Source: Roseimarinus sediminis
GTDB taxonomy: Bacteria > Bacteroidota > Bacteroidia > Bacteroidales > Prolixibacteraceae
Assembly (NCBI RefSeq): GCF_050433125.1
Contig: NZ_JBNPXV010000017.1
Span: forward strand, 25,765 to 89,764
DNA: 64,000 nucleotides
Direction: 5' to 3'
Part shown: piece by piece, positions 6,761 through 16,114 of the stretch
How the letters are laid out: each line of letters begins with the position of its first letter
Position numbering within the stretch: the first letter of the stretch is position 1
Position numbers and translations under genes: made by a program
The notes under the pieces: generated by a model
What the model was told of the DNA's origin: nothing
Databases searched by the model: none
Seen by the model: only the letters and a program-made list of their open reading frames with translations

Positions 6761-9070
6761 TCACTCGACTACCATTTTAATTAAGCGGTTAAATTGTTCG
6801 CGGTTGGCATTCAGCAATGCTTGTCGCAGGGCACTCAGCCAGCGTCCTACCTGTTCCGATTCTTCAGGATCGATTTGGGTGATGATTCTTTTTATTCGTC
6901 CAATTTCGTACAATTCAAGCATTTTAAGTTCTTCGGCACTGGCCATCAGCTTGTGTCGGCTCTCCTTATCGAGTTGAATATCCGGTGCTTTTGCTTCGTA
7001 TACCTGGAATGTTTTATTTTCTCCACTGGCACTTTCTGCATCCAGTTGAACACAGAAAGTAGTTCCTTTTCCAAGGTCCGACGAGAACGAAATATGTCCT
7101 CCATGTGCTTCAATGGCCAGTTTGCAAAAGCTTAGTCCGATGCCTGTTGAATTGGAGCGCCCGGCGCTTCGGATCAGGTACTGACCAAATTTTTGAAATA
7201 CCAGGTGCCGCTGATCGGCCGGAATGCCGGGCCCGTTGTCGGTAATGCATAATTTGAGCTGCTTATTGGCAAGGCTGGTTTGGATAAGCACCTTGCCTGA
7301 AACAGGGGTAAACTTAAGTGCATTCGACAGCAAATTGACCAATACCCGGTTAAGCATTTCGCGGTCGGCAGTAAGCCGGTAATCCTGTTTAATTTTGAAA
7401 ACCATTTTGATGCCTTTCTCCTTAATCAGGTATTGCATTTGGTAAACGGCATTGTTTATCAGTTGGTTCAATGATATTGTTTCACGACTTAACTGGATGG
7501 TTGAGGTTTCGTAGCGTTGCACGTCGAGCAGGTTCTGAACCAGGTTCAGCATTTGGTTTCCGGCAAAAATGACCCGTTCATCGTTCGAGAAGTTCAGTAT
7601 AATATTGAGCGGATTTTTCAGATCATGGATAATCATCTCGGTAAGATTGTCCTTCAGAGTAGTGAGCTCAATCAGTTGCTCATTGGCTGTTTTCAGTTTC
7701 TCTGCCTGGGTCTCGATCTCATTTTTTTGCATTACCAGCTGTGCCGTACGTTCTTCCACCGTTTTTTCCAGCTGGCGGTTGTGTCTTTCAAGTGTTAATG
7801 TTAGTTCTTCCACCTTCACATAGGCGGTTGAAAATTGTCGCGACAGGACCATCGATTGAGAAACGGCGAGGATGAACAAGCCAAAATGCATCATGAATGA
7901 AGTGTCGATTACCTTGTTGTAATAAAGAATGTCGTTGATCAGTATTAGAAAAAACAGCAGGTAACCCGAAAACAAGATGCCGGCATTTTCTTCTTTTTTT
8001 AATGCCGTTTTGAAGAGAACAATTAAAAGATAGATGGCGGTAAGCGCAATCAGTACCTGATAGAACAGCGGTGTATAAGTGAAAATAGCGGGCGGGGTTA
8101 GCAAAACAATAAGACAAAAAGCCGCACTCAGGGCATACACAATGTTCAGATAGGTTTTAGAAAAATAAGCAGGATAAAAACGGTAAAAAAAAGTAAGCAT
8201 TAAGGGAAGAACCAGCTTGTACGACAGGTATTCGATGCGCAGTCCGAATGCCCAGCTGATGTTGGGAAAGAATTCAATCAGCAGTTTTTCACCGGTCGAC
8301 ATCAGCCGGAGGGCCATGAAAAAGCAAAGTGCGCTGAAAATAAGGGCCGAAATATCTTTTTGTCTGAAACTGAAGAGAATGAAATGATAAATGCTGAGCA
8401 TGATCAGTATCCCAAGTAACAAGGCATTGAAAGTGACCTGTCGTTTTTTAAACTTCATGATGTCGTAAGTTTTACCAAACAGAATGCGGTCTTCGGCTCC
8501 TCCCTTGCGATGCGAAAAATTGGCGATTTGAATAAGCACCTCAATCTGTCCGTCGATGGGTGTGCATACTATTTCATTGCGCTGCCAGCTGGGCCGGGTT
8601 TCCTCTTTACTTTTACCAACCACCCCCGATCGTATCATGTTGTTGCCGTTGGTCCATAAATTATAGGCCGAATCGAATTCTTTTATTCGTAAAGCATATT
8701 GCGCGTTGTCGGGTGTTTTAATAATGAAACGATAGGTCGCAAAACCTGCACCGTTTATTTGATCTCCATTGATTAGCGTGCCATTCCAGATTCCGGGAAT
8801 ATCAACAAAGGTATCGGGGAGGGGTAGTGAGTCGCTTTTAAAATCGGCAGGAGAAAGAAGACGCTTCCAGTAAAAGGCAGCTTCTCCCTGAAGGGCAATG
8901 AGCTGGTGTTCGTCGATGCTGGCCGAACTGAGGTCGATAATGCCTTCCACCAGGTGATAGTCATCCAAAATCTCCATCCTTTTATTGTTGATCTCATAAT
9001 AGAGAATGAAGGCAATGGAAAGGGAAAAAATAAGTAAAAAAAGGATGATGGCTTCTTTTCTATTCTTCAT
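6761..9070 (-). CDS. 7TM-type membrane sensor histidine kinase
   Basis: I start at the ATG at 9068-9070 (MKNRKEAIIL..., 769 residues). An upstream in-frame ATG at 9166 would run through both divergent promoters. Order: an N-terminal membrane segment, then an extracytoplasmic beta-sandwich-like region to about residue 215 (WNG...YRFII...YNLWTNG). A seven-helix membrane block of the 7TMR-DISM kind follows (about 220-410), then a coiled coil with RQLEKTVEERT. HisKA has phospho-acceptor His482 in IIHDLKNPL. HATPase_c has DNGPGIP and GIGLSF. About 75 helical residues follow, resembling the tail seen behind many kinase modules. No response regulator is adjacent, so it is an orphan. It is divergent from obg. 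Ligand and partner are unknown. Confidence 0.9.
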   Translation of the reverse strand: MKNRKEAIILFLLIFSLSIAFILYYEINNKRMEILDDYHLVEGIIDLSSASIDEHQLIALQGEAAFYWKRLLSPADFKSDSLPLPDTFVDIPGIWNGTLINGDQINGAGFATYRFIIKTPDNAQYALRIKEFDSAYNLWTNGNNMIRSGVVGKSKEETRPSWQRNEIVCTPIDGQIEVLIQIANFSHRKGGAEDRILFGKTYDIMKFKKRQVTFNALLLGILIMLSIYHFILFSFRQKDISALIFSALCFFMALRLMSTGEKLLIEFFPNISWAFGLRIEYLSYKLVLPLMLTFFYRFYPAYFSKTYLNIVYALSAAFCLIVLLTPPAIFTYTPLFYQVLIALTAIYLLIVLFKTALKKEENAGILFSGYLLFFLILINDILYYNKVIDTSFMMHFGLFILAVSQSMVLSRQFSTAYVKVEELTLTLERHNRQLEKTVEERTAQLVMQKNEIETQAEKLKTANEQLIELTTLKDNLTEMIIHDLKNPLNIILNFSNDERVIFAGNQMLNLVQNLLDVQRYETSTIQLSRETISLNQLINNAVYQMQYLIKEKGIKMVFKIKQDYRLTADREMLNRVLVNLLSNALKFTPVSGKVLIQTSLANKQLKLCITDNGPGIPADQRHLVFQKFGQYLIRSAGRSNSTGIGLSFCKLAIEAHGGHISFSSDLGKGTTFCVQLDAESASGENKTFQVYEAKAPDIQLDKESRHKLMASAEELKMLELYEIGRIKRIITQIDPEESEQVGRWLSALRQALLNANREQFNRLIKMVVE

Positions 9071-9126
9071 CGATTGTTTACAACTTGGTTTCGTTTTTAA
9101 AATTAAAGCATTTATCAATGTTTTAG

Positions 9127-9134
9127 TACCTTTG
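9127..9134 (+). promoter_or_regulatory. Bacteroidetes -7 element for obg
   Basis: TACCTTTG fits the Bacteroidetes consensus TAnnTTTG and lies 19 bases before the obg ATG. I see no good -33 TTTG at the usual distance. Confidence 0.6.
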
Positions 9135-9136
9135 CA

Positions 9137-9144
9137 CAAATTTA
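9137..9144 (-). promoter_or_regulatory. Bacteroidetes -7 element for the sensor kinase
   Basis: On the minus strand this reads TAAATTTG, a fit to TAnnTTTG, 67 bases before the kinase ATG. It almost touches the obg element at 9127-9134 on the other strand, so the two promoters cannot be occupied at once. Confidence 0.45.
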
Positions 9145-9152
9145 ATTTAAAG

Positions 9153-10142
9153 ATGGCAGAGAGCAATTTTGTTGATTATGTAAAGATATATTTCAAGTCG
9201 GGAAAAGGAGGTGCCGGATCGGCCCACATGCGGCGAGAAAAATACATTCCCAAAGGAGGACCTGATGGTGGCGACGGAGGAAGGGGAGGACATATTATCC
9301 TTAAAGGCAATGCACAAATGTGGACGCTCCTTCACCTAAAATACCGCAAACATATTTTTGCCGGTCACGGTGAATCGGGAGGAGGACAAACCAGTACCGG
9401 CGCCGATGGTGAAGATGTGGTACTCGAAGTACCGCTGGGAACCGTGGCCCGCGATGGTGAGACCAATGATTTTTTATTTGAAATCACCAACGATGGCGAA
9501 GAAAAAGTGCTCATGCAGGGAGGCCGGGGCGGCCAGGGAAACAACCACTTTAAATCGGCCACCAATCAGGCACCGCGTTATGCACAGCCTGGTGAAGACT
9601 TGCAGGAAGGCTGGAGAATTCTTGAATTGAAAGTACTGGCCGATGTAGGTTTGGTGGGCTTTCCCAGCTCGGGTAAGTCGACCCTTTTGTCGGTCGTTTC
9701 GGCTGCCAAACCAAAAATTGCCGATTATCCCTTTACCACGCTGGTTCCTAATTTGGGAATTGTTGGTCACCGCGAAAACCGCTCATTTGTAATGGCCGAT
9801 ATTCCCGGGATCATCGAAGGAGCCCATTTGGGCAAGGGCCTTGGTATTCGCTTTTTGCGTCACATCGAACGAAATTCGATGTTGCTGTTTATGGTGCCTG
9901 CCGACAGTAAGAACCATTTGGAAGAATACCAGATTCTGCTCAACGAACTCGAAGCGTACAACCCCGAGTTGCTCGATAAGGAGCGCTTGCTGGCCATCAC
10001 CAAATCGGATCTGCTCGATGAAGAGCTGATGAACGAGATCAGTGACGAGCTGAAAAATATTCAGCATATTTTTATCTCGTCAATAACAGGACTCAATATT
10101 CAACGTTTAAAAGATAAAATCTGGCTAATGCTCAACAGTTAA
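9153..10142 (+). CDS. obg: GTPase Obg (CgtA)
   Basis: 329 residues from the ATG at 9153, where the family N-terminus (NFVDYVKIYFKSGKGG) begins. The frame is open further upstream, but that part overlaps the divergent promoters. Residues 1-160 form the glycine-rich Obg domain, with repeated GG runs such as GGDGGRGG. The G domain follows: G1 GFPSSGKST (from residue 169), G3 DIPGIIEGA, G4 TKSD and a SSITG-type G5. Obg is an essential GTPase that acts in 50S ribosome assembly and stress signalling. No C-terminal OCT domain is visible, so this is the short form. The next gene starts two bases after the stop, suggesting co-transcription with the PAP2 phosphatase gene. Confidence 0.97.
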   Translation: MAESNFVDYVKIYFKSGKGGAGSAHMRREKYIPKGGPDGGDGGRGGHIILKGNAQMWTLLHLKYRKHIFAGHGESGGGQTSTGADGEDVVLEVPLGTVARDGETNDFLFEITNDGEEKVLMQGGRGGQGNNHFKSATNQAPRYAQPGEDLQEGWRILELKVLADVGLVGFPSSGKSTLLSVVSAAKPKIADYPFTTLVPNLGIVGHRENRSFVMADIPGIIEGAHLGKGLGIRFLRHIERNSMLLFMVPADSKNHLEEYQILLNELEAYNPELLDKERLLAITKSDLLDEELMNEISDELKNIQHIFISSITGLNIQRLKDKIWLMLNS

Positions 10143-10143
10143 T

Positions 10144-10812
10144 ATGTCATTATTCGAAAGTTTGAACCAATTTGATACCAATATTTTTATGGCGCTAAAT
10201 GGCGCTCATTCGCCGTTTTTTGATCATTTTTTTGTGTTCTTTACCAGCAAGGAAGTTTGGTTTCCGCTCTATCTGCTGCTGGTTTGGCTCATCATCCGAA
10301 AATACAAAATGCAGGCCTTGTGGGTACTACTCGTCCTGATCATTGGGGTTGTAATCAGCGATCAGCTTTCGGGACTGATAAAAGATCTGGTTGGACGCAT
10401 GCGGCCATCGCACGAGCTTTCGCTGGCGGGGCTGGTTCATGTTCCGGGCGAAAAAGGCGGATCGTTTGGTTTTTACTCGGGGCATGCAAGCAATTCAATG
10501 TTTCTGGCTGTGATTGTTGGTATGCTGGCAAAACGAAAGCGCATCTGGGCACTCATGCTGCTGTGGTCGCTGCTTACCTGTTATTCACGCATCTATGTTG
10601 GGGTGCATTATTTTTTCGATGTGCTGGTGGGGGCCATCATGGGCGCTTTACTGGGCTGGGGGCTTTACCGGCTGCTTGCTGTGTTCGACAGTCATTTTCA
10701 ACGCAAACGCATTGCAATGGCAGGCCGTTGGAAAGCAAAGCAATATTATCCGCTGCAAATCGCACTTATTTTCATCACAAGCACTTTACTCATTGTTGCT
10801 TCCTTGTTGTAA
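10144..10812 (+). CDS. PAP2-family membrane phosphatase
   Basis: 222 residues with about six hydrophobic helices. The three PAP2 signature motifs are present: KDLVGRMRP (from Lys80), YSGH (His114, replacing the usual PSGH) and SRIYVGVHYFFD (Arg149, His155). These build the phosphate-binding and phosphohistidine site that removes phosphate from lipid phosphates or diphosphates at the membrane. Possible substrates are undecaprenyl diphosphate, phosphatidate-type lipids or lipid A; the sequence does not decide. It starts two bases after obg and is followed nine bases later by the MutS-like gene, so an obg-PAP2-mutS-like operon is likely. Family call is firm, substrate open. Confidence 0.9.
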   Translation: MSLFESLNQFDTNIFMALNGAHSPFFDHFFVFFTSKEVWFPLYLLLVWLIIRKYKMQALWVLLVLIIGVVISDQLSGLIKDLVGRMRPSHELSLAGLVHVPGEKGGSFGFYSGHASNSMFLAVIVGMLAKRKRIWALMLLWSLLTCYSRIYVGVHYFFDVLVGAIMGALLGWGLYRLLAVFDSHFQRKRIAMAGRWKAKQYYPLQIALIFITSTLLIVASLL

Positions 10813-10821
10813 CTCTTTACT

Positions 10822-12612
10822 ATGTCGGATCTCTACCATCAATATAATTTGCGTGCTGACGCAAGCAGGGAAAAAGAAGTTTTTTATAACCGGCGCTTAA
10901 GGCTTGTTTCGCTGCTCAGGTTACTGTTTTTTGTGGCCATGTTGGTTCTGCCCTTCTATCTGCTTCCTGTAATGTTCCTGGCCGGGATTATTCTTCCTCT
11001 GGTATTTCTGATTTTATTTCTTTTTAGCATCAAATATTATCAGCGTTTGCTGGCAAAACGTCAGTTGGAGCGTTTCAGAATTTTGATCAACGAACAGGAA
11101 ATGAATGCCCTCGAACATCGTTTTGATGTGTTCGACGACGGAGCAGAAATGATCGATCCTCATCATTTTAATACTTACGACCTGGATGTTTTCGGTAAAG
11201 GATCACTGTTTCAATACATCGACCGTACAGTTACCCGCGCAGGGAAGAAGTGCCTGGGCGACATGTTACAGGAGCCCATGCTGAATGCTGATGACATTGT
11301 TGCACGGCAGAAGCTGATTGGGGAAATGGCCCGCTCACTCGACTGGCGACAGCATTTTTTGGCGCGTGGGATGATGTACGACGAAGAGGCACACGAAACC
11401 AGCTTGTTACAGGGCTTTCAAAACGAGCAATTTCATTTGAGAACCTTGCCCTTTGTTAGCATACTGCTGCTGGTTTTACCGCTTTTTTCGCTGGCCGGCC
11501 TGTTGTTTTGGATTTTTAAGGGAAGCAGCGCCTTGCTGGTGCTGGCCGGCCTGGTGCAGTTTGTACTTTGGTTGCTTGAACGAAAAAATATCCAAAACAT
11601 TTATTCCCGTTTTGGAAAGCGGGTGAAACTGCTTCAAAAATACAGCGAGTTGCTTTCGCTGGTTGAAAGCTTTGATTGGCAGTCGGGTGAAGGCAGAAGA
11701 ATGTATGAGTCGCTGAAAGAAAGTGGTTTGCCTTCGAATGAGTTCAGGCAACTGGTTAAAATTGTTTCGGCCTACGATAACCGGAATAATTTACTGATTG
11801 GGATTTTTCTGAATCTCTTTTTGATGTGGGATATACGCTATTCGTACCTATTGATACAATGGCATGAACGCAATAAGGAGAACTACGGAAAATGGAGTGC
11901 TACCCTGGCGCTGATTGATGCCCTGGTCAGTCTGGCGAATTTTGCCTGTAACCATCCTGATTTTGCCTGGCCTGAACCAGTCGCTGATTCTTTCGAAATA
12001 GTGAGCGCCCAAATGGGGCACCCGCTCATTCATCCTCAAAAGAGAATCAACAACGACTTTCATTTTTTACAGCAGAATAAGGTCATGATTATTACCGGGG
12101 CCAACATGGCGGGCAAAAGTACTTTTCTGCGTACCGTGGGTGTCAACATGTTGCTGGCCATGGCGGGGGCGCCGGTTTGTGCCGCTTCGATGCGCTTTAA
12201 GCCGCTTGTGGTCTTCTCCAATATGCGAACCACCGACTCACTCTTTGATGACGAATCGTACTTCTTTGCCGAACTAAAAAGAATCAAAACCTTTCTGGAT
12301 GAACTCGAACAAGGACGTGAGCTGCTGATTATTCTGGATGAGATCCTGAAGGGAACCAATTCGGCCGATAAGCTTTCAGGCTCACAGCAGCTGGTACGCC
12401 GGTTAGTTCAGTATGATGCACATGTCATTATTGCCACCCACGATTTAAAGCTTACCGAAATCGAAAAAGAATTTCCTGAGAAAGTGTTGAACCGTTGCTT
12501 TGAAATCGAAATCAGGGACGATGAGATGCACTTCGATTACCAGCTTCGAAACGGAATTACCACGGTGATGAATGCCACTTTTCTGATGAAGAAAATGGGA
12601 ATTATTGCATAA
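10822..12612 (+). CDS. Membrane-anchored MutS-like ATPase
   Basis: 596 residues. Hydrophobic stretches at about 28-70 and 207-252 look like two helical hairpins in the membrane. Between and after them lie a helical lever-like region and a C-terminal MutS domain V ATPase. This has Walker A GANMAGKST (from Gly426), an RTTDSLFDDESYFFAEL signature segment and Walker B LLIILDE (Asp506/Glu507), then IIATHDLKL. The mismatch-recognition domain of true MutS is absent, and so is the Smr domain of MutS2, so mismatch repair is not supported. Such membrane MutS-related proteins occur widely in Bacteroidota without a known role. It is probably co-transcribed with obg and the PAP2 gene. The ATPase call is firm; a function in DNA repair would be a guess. 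Confidence 0.85.
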   Translation: MSDLYHQYNLRADASREKEVFYNRRLRLVSLLRLLFFVAMLVLPFYLLPVMFLAGIILPLVFLILFLFSIKYYQRLLAKRQLERFRILINEQEMNALEHRFDVFDDGAEMIDPHHFNTYDLDVFGKGSLFQYIDRTVTRAGKKCLGDMLQEPMLNADDIVARQKLIGEMARSLDWRQHFLARGMMYDEEAHETSLLQGFQNEQFHLRTLPFVSILLLVLPLFSLAGLLFWIFKGSSALLVLAGLVQFVLWLLERKNIQNIYSRFGKRVKLLQKYSELLSLVESFDWQSGEGRRMYESLKESGLPSNEFRQLVKIVSAYDNRNNLLIGIFLNLFLMWDIRYSYLLIQWHERNKENYGKWSATLALIDALVSLANFACNHPDFAWPEPVADSFEIVSAQMGHPLIHPQKRINNDFHFLQQNKVMIITGANMAGKSTFLRTVGVNMLLAMAGAPVCAASMRFKPLVVFSNMRTTDSLFDDESYFFAELKRIKTFLDELEQGRELLIILDEILKGTNSADKLSGSQQLVRRLVQYDAHVIIATHDLKLTEIEKEFPEKVLNRCFEIEIRDDEMHFDYQLRNGITTVMNATFLMKKMGIIA

Positions 12613-12753
12613 AATTAGAACGTTTCGAAGGATGCCATTAAGGTGACATTTCTTAAAAATTTGCTGAGTCTGAAAGAAACTGCAGTCTTGCTGTGGTTAA
12701 CATTAAAATATTTATTGTATTTTATAGCCCCCGGTAAAAATCATTCGACGGGT

Positions 12754-12761
12754 TAGTTTTG
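12754..12761 (+). promoter_or_regulatory. -7 element for the NTPase/PPR-like gene
   Basis: TAGTTTTG fits TAnnTTTG and lies 52 bases before the ATG at 12814. The gene therefore appears to have its own promoter, separate from the upstream obg operon. Confidence 0.5.
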
Positions 12762-12813
12762 TGTGCTTTAAGCATTCTGTTGTAAAACCATCAGCACGAA
12801 TAATTATGTTATT

Positions 12814-15800
12814 ATGGAATTGCATTGTCAGATTCTTTTTCTAACTGCATCAGAAAAGTGGGAGGTGCTCGCTGTAATTGTTGGCTTTCTTAGTTTAGCA
12901 CTATCGATATATCTTTTTGTCTGGGGGCGAATCAATAAAGATAGAAAAAGGTTGAAAGCTCAGTTTTTGGAAGGAAAATGGATCGATGCTGAAGCATTGA
13001 CTTATAAAATGTTGACGGGGAATACCCGAACGATGGAGGAGCATCAGGAGGTGAGATATCAACATAAAGTTGAAGAGGAGATCCTTTCATTACTCGAAAT
13101 GCGGCCGTCAGACGATGAGGCCGATGGCCAGAAATTTCTATTGTTAATTGGTCCCTCCCTGGCAGGTAAAACCCATCTAAGCATAAAAATTATTAAAAAA
13201 ATTGATAAGGAGTTTGGGAAGACGGTTGTTTTGGTGCCTCATAGCAGTGCTTTGACATCAAGCACAAAAGAAGAGCTCAGGTTCCCGGAACCTCCTTTTG
13301 ATGCACAATGTAAGATCGTATTGCTCGACGATTTTCAGGAATTCTTTAAAACTGGTAAAGACATTGATCCCGGTTTTTTTTATCGTGTGGCAAAAGCTGG
13401 ATGGTTTCTCTGGGCCAATTGCCTGAACCTTGATGAGGAGAAAGTGATTGATGAAAGAATGAGCAATAATGTTAATGAATATTTTAAAAGGTTATACATG
13501 GCGCAGGATCCGAAAGATCTTTTAAGCACTGAGGAAGGAGAGCGCCTGGCCACTCGACAAGGACGACGGTTGAATAAACATTTTAACGGACTGGTAGGTC
13601 ACATCTATTGTGATCCGCTTGCGGTGAAAAGAAAATACGAGGCCTTGCATAAAAATGAAAAGGACATGCTGGACCGGATTAAGCAGGCTTATTTGTTGGG
13701 TGCATTTGACCCTCCTAACATTATGAGTACACATTTTATAAGAAGGATTTATCGAAAAGAAATACAGTCAACCAACTATAATAAATTGAATTTACTGCTT
13801 GCAAATCTTGAAAGCAAAGGTTTTTTAAAGCGTGGATTAACTTCGGATTATTATCATTTTGATGTAGTTTGGTTGAATGCAATCGTTTCACCCGATCTTG
13901 TGAACCATAAGGACTTTTATTCCTGGTGGAATGATAAAGAAGATGTACTGATAACCCGAAATGTTGTGCAGTACACCAACGATATGAGCAATGAAGGCGA
14001 TTATGAAACCGTACTCCGTATCTATAATGAAATGCTTCAAAACCAGATAACTCCCAATAATTATACCTACAATGTTTTGATCAATAAGTCTCCAAATTAC
14101 GAAATTGCACTTGACTGGCTTGAAAAAATGGGGCGCAGAAACATGAATGCTTATACTATTGGAGCCCTTATAAAACTGTCAAAAAACAGGAAACAAGCGC
14201 TTGAGTGGTTTTACCTGCTTAATCCAAAGCCTTTTTCGGGCAATGAAAGGAATGAGGATGAATTGTACACTTGGTATTATCGATGTGGCCTTGAAACTGC
14301 AAATGCCTTTGTGCTTTCCTCATTCATGTTAAAGCTCAAATACAAAGAAATGAAGCAACTTTTCGAAGATGCAGGAGAGAAAGCAAATCATGTTCGGGTT
14401 TTCAATGTGTTAATTCAGAATGCGCCGGATGCCGATGTGGCTATGAGCTGGTATGATAAACTGGGAAAAGAACTGGCCGATGTATCAACTTATCACCACC
14501 TAATGCTAAAGTTTACTGATTATTCATGTATGAAGTACTGGTTTAAGGAATGTGGCAGGAGTAGGGCAAATGTATACATTTATAATCGCTTAATACAGTG
14601 TTCGCCCGATTACACTGTTGCATTGAGATGGTATAAAAGACTGGGTTCTGAAAATGCCGATGCAGCCACTTTTTCCAGCCTGATGGAAAAAAATGGAAAC
14701 TACGAAGAAATGAAGAACATCTGGCAGGAACAGCAGGTGGAAAAACGACTTCAAAAGCGGGTACTCGTAGGGGTGATTAATACGCTGATTAAATATGCCG
14801 GTAGCATGAGCGAAGCTGAAATCTGGTTTGACTGGCTCGGCGAAGAATATGCAGACATCTATACTTTTAACGAAATGATTGCGCTCTCGGTCGACTATAA
14901 AGAAGCCAAAAGATGGTTTCGCGAAGAGCTGGCCGATGCATACACTTATACCTTGCTCATGAAAAAAACAGATAACTACGACGAAAAGGTTTGTTTGTTT
15001 AATCAGTTTGGAGCAGAAAATGCCAATACCGTTATGTATAATATGTTAATTGCCAGTTCAAGAAATTATAAAGAAAGCTTAGACTGGTTTACCCGGTTGG
15101 GGGATGAAAAAGCAGATGTATACACCTATAATGCGTTGATATTTAAATCGCCCGATAATAAGGCAGCTGCAAGGTGGTTGAAAAAATTGTCAATTGATGA
15201 GATGGATGTAAAAGCAAAGAACCGTATGGTGCGTTTGTCTGAGATGTATGAGGAGAAGAAGAAATGGTATGAAACATTAAAAGCAGGAAGTAGATATACC
15301 TTGTCGTACAACGAAATGATTCACAGTTGCAGAAGTTATGATACAGCTTTACAGTTTTTTTCTGAGATGGTAGAATACAAGGTCGGAATTGATAATTATA
15401 CCTATAATTATTTGATTGGTTTGTCTCCCAATCTTTCTGTTGCAGAAAAATGGTTATCTGAAATGGAAGCCAATCGATGTCTGATTGATGAATATACCTA
15501 TGGATACCTTATGCAGGTTGCCAGCCGTTCTACGAATGTCGATGCATATCAGGTGGCCATTAGCCTGCATGATGAGATGCTTGAGAGAGGAATACGTTCC
15601 AATGTGCAATTATTTACTTTTCTGATTTCATTGGCGCCTGATTTCGAGCAGGCGATGAAATTGTTGAGAGTGATGGTTTCCTTTAAAGATAAAAAGGGCC
15701 ATCGAATTATTCCCAATGAAAAGACAGTAAAGACGCTGTTTCAAAAAGCCATAAGCAAGGAAAATAATGAGGTACTTGATGCATGGTTGAATGAGCATGC

Positions 15801-15819
15801 CATATTCCTGGTCGATTAG
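12814..15819 (+). CDS. Membrane-anchored STAND-like NTPase with PPR-like repeats
   Basis: 1001 residues. One membrane helix lies at about 17-38, followed by a basic stretch. A P-loop NTPase domain covers about 75-280, with Walker A GPSLAGKT (113-120) and Walker B IVLLDD (Asp172/Asp173). About 285-365 looks like a winged-helix-type segment (LLLANLESKGFLKRG...YHFD). Residues about 380-965 are some 17 helical-hairpin repeats of about 30-31 residues, often reading D/N-x-Y-T-Y-N-x-L-I-x-x-S-P and then A-L-x-W-x-x-x-L-G. The spacing and the TYN...LI pattern resemble pentatricopeptide (PPR) repeats rather than plain TPRs. NTPase plus winged helix plus superhelix is the STAND layout of sensor switch proteins, many acting in defence. 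There is no recognisable effector domain besides the membrane anchor. Single-gene unit. Domain reading is good; function unknown. Confidence 0.8.
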   Translation: MELHCQILFLTASEKWEVLAVIVGFLSLALSIYLFVWGRINKDRKRLKAQFLEGKWIDAEALTYKMLTGNTRTMEEHQEVRYQHKVEEEILSLLEMRPSDDEADGQKFLLLIGPSLAGKTHLSIKIIKKIDKEFGKTVVLVPHSSALTSSTKEELRFPEPPFDAQCKIVLLDDFQEFFKTGKDIDPGFFYRVAKAGWFLWANCLNLDEEKVIDERMSNNVNEYFKRLYMAQDPKDLLSTEEGERLATRQGRRLNKHFNGLVGHIYCDPLAVKRKYEALHKNEKDMLDRIKQAYLLGAFDPPNIMSTHFIRRIYRKEIQSTNYNKLNLLLANLESKGFLKRGLTSDYYHFDVVWLNAIVSPDLVNHKDFYSWWNDKEDVLITRNVVQYTNDMSNEGDYETVLRIYNEMLQNQITPNNYTYNVLINKSPNYEIALDWLEKMGRRNMNAYTIGALIKLSKNRKQALEWFYLLNPKPFSGNERNEDELYTWYYRCGLETANAFVLSSFMLKLKYKEMKQLFEDAGEKANHVRVFNVLIQNAPDADVAMSWYDKLGKELADVSTYHHLMLKFTDYSCMKYWFKECGRSRANVYIYNRLIQCSPDYTVALRWYKRLGSENADAATFSSLMEKNGNYEEMKNIWQEQQVEKRLQKRVLVGVINTLIKYAGSMSEAEIWFDWLGEEYADIYTFNEMIALSVDYKEAKRWFREELADAYTYTLLMKKTDNYDEKVCLFNQFGAENANTVMYNMLIASSRNYKESLDWFTRLGDEKADVYTYNALIFKSPDNKAAARWLKKLSIDEMDVKAKNRMVRLSEMYEEKKKWYETLKAGSRYTLSYNEMIHSCRSYDTALQFFSEMVEYKVGIDNYTYNYLIGLSPNLSVAEKWLSEMEANRCLIDEYTYGYLMQVASRSTNVDAYQVAISLHDEMLERGIRSNVQLFTFLISLAPDFEQAMKLLRVMVSFKDKKGHRIIPNEKTVKTLFQKAISKENNEVLDAWLNEHAIFLVD

Positions 15820-16086
15820 GCGACTTTTGTAAGTCAGGTCGGTGATTCATTCTATAACAGCCACTTGATGTTAAAACCATAAGTTGCAGCATCTTTTTTT
15901 TTTGGTTTAAATAAGTCGCTTTTTTGGCTCTTTTTCATTGAGAAAACCATGTTTGCTTTGTTTAATGTACTCTTCCAAGCTTAATTTTATGAGCCTGGTC
16001 TTTTACACTTATAAATAGCGTAAAGTGCAGCATGTCAGTCGAAAGGCCTGTTGATAAAAGGATTCGGTACAAAATGCCGATTTCGT

Positions 16087-16094
16087 TATATTTG
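16087..16094 (+). promoter_or_regulatory. -7 element for parE
   Basis: TATATTTG fits TAnnTTTG exactly. Transcription would begin near 16101, which excludes a GTG start at 16094 and favours the ATG at 16115. Between 15820 and here I see an AT-rich stretch with a T-run at 15894-15902 and no gene. Confidence 0.65.
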
Positions 16095-16114
16095 TGGAAA
16101 TTTGGATGAAAAGT

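Noticed and set aside
9006..9152. Longer N-terminus for Obg
   Set aside because: The extra 49 codons overlap the kinase gene and both promoters; the family start is at 9153.
10257..10847. Alternative long frame inside the PAP2 gene
   Set aside because: The PAP2 motifs are in the other frame; this is a shadow caused by GC-rich codon use.
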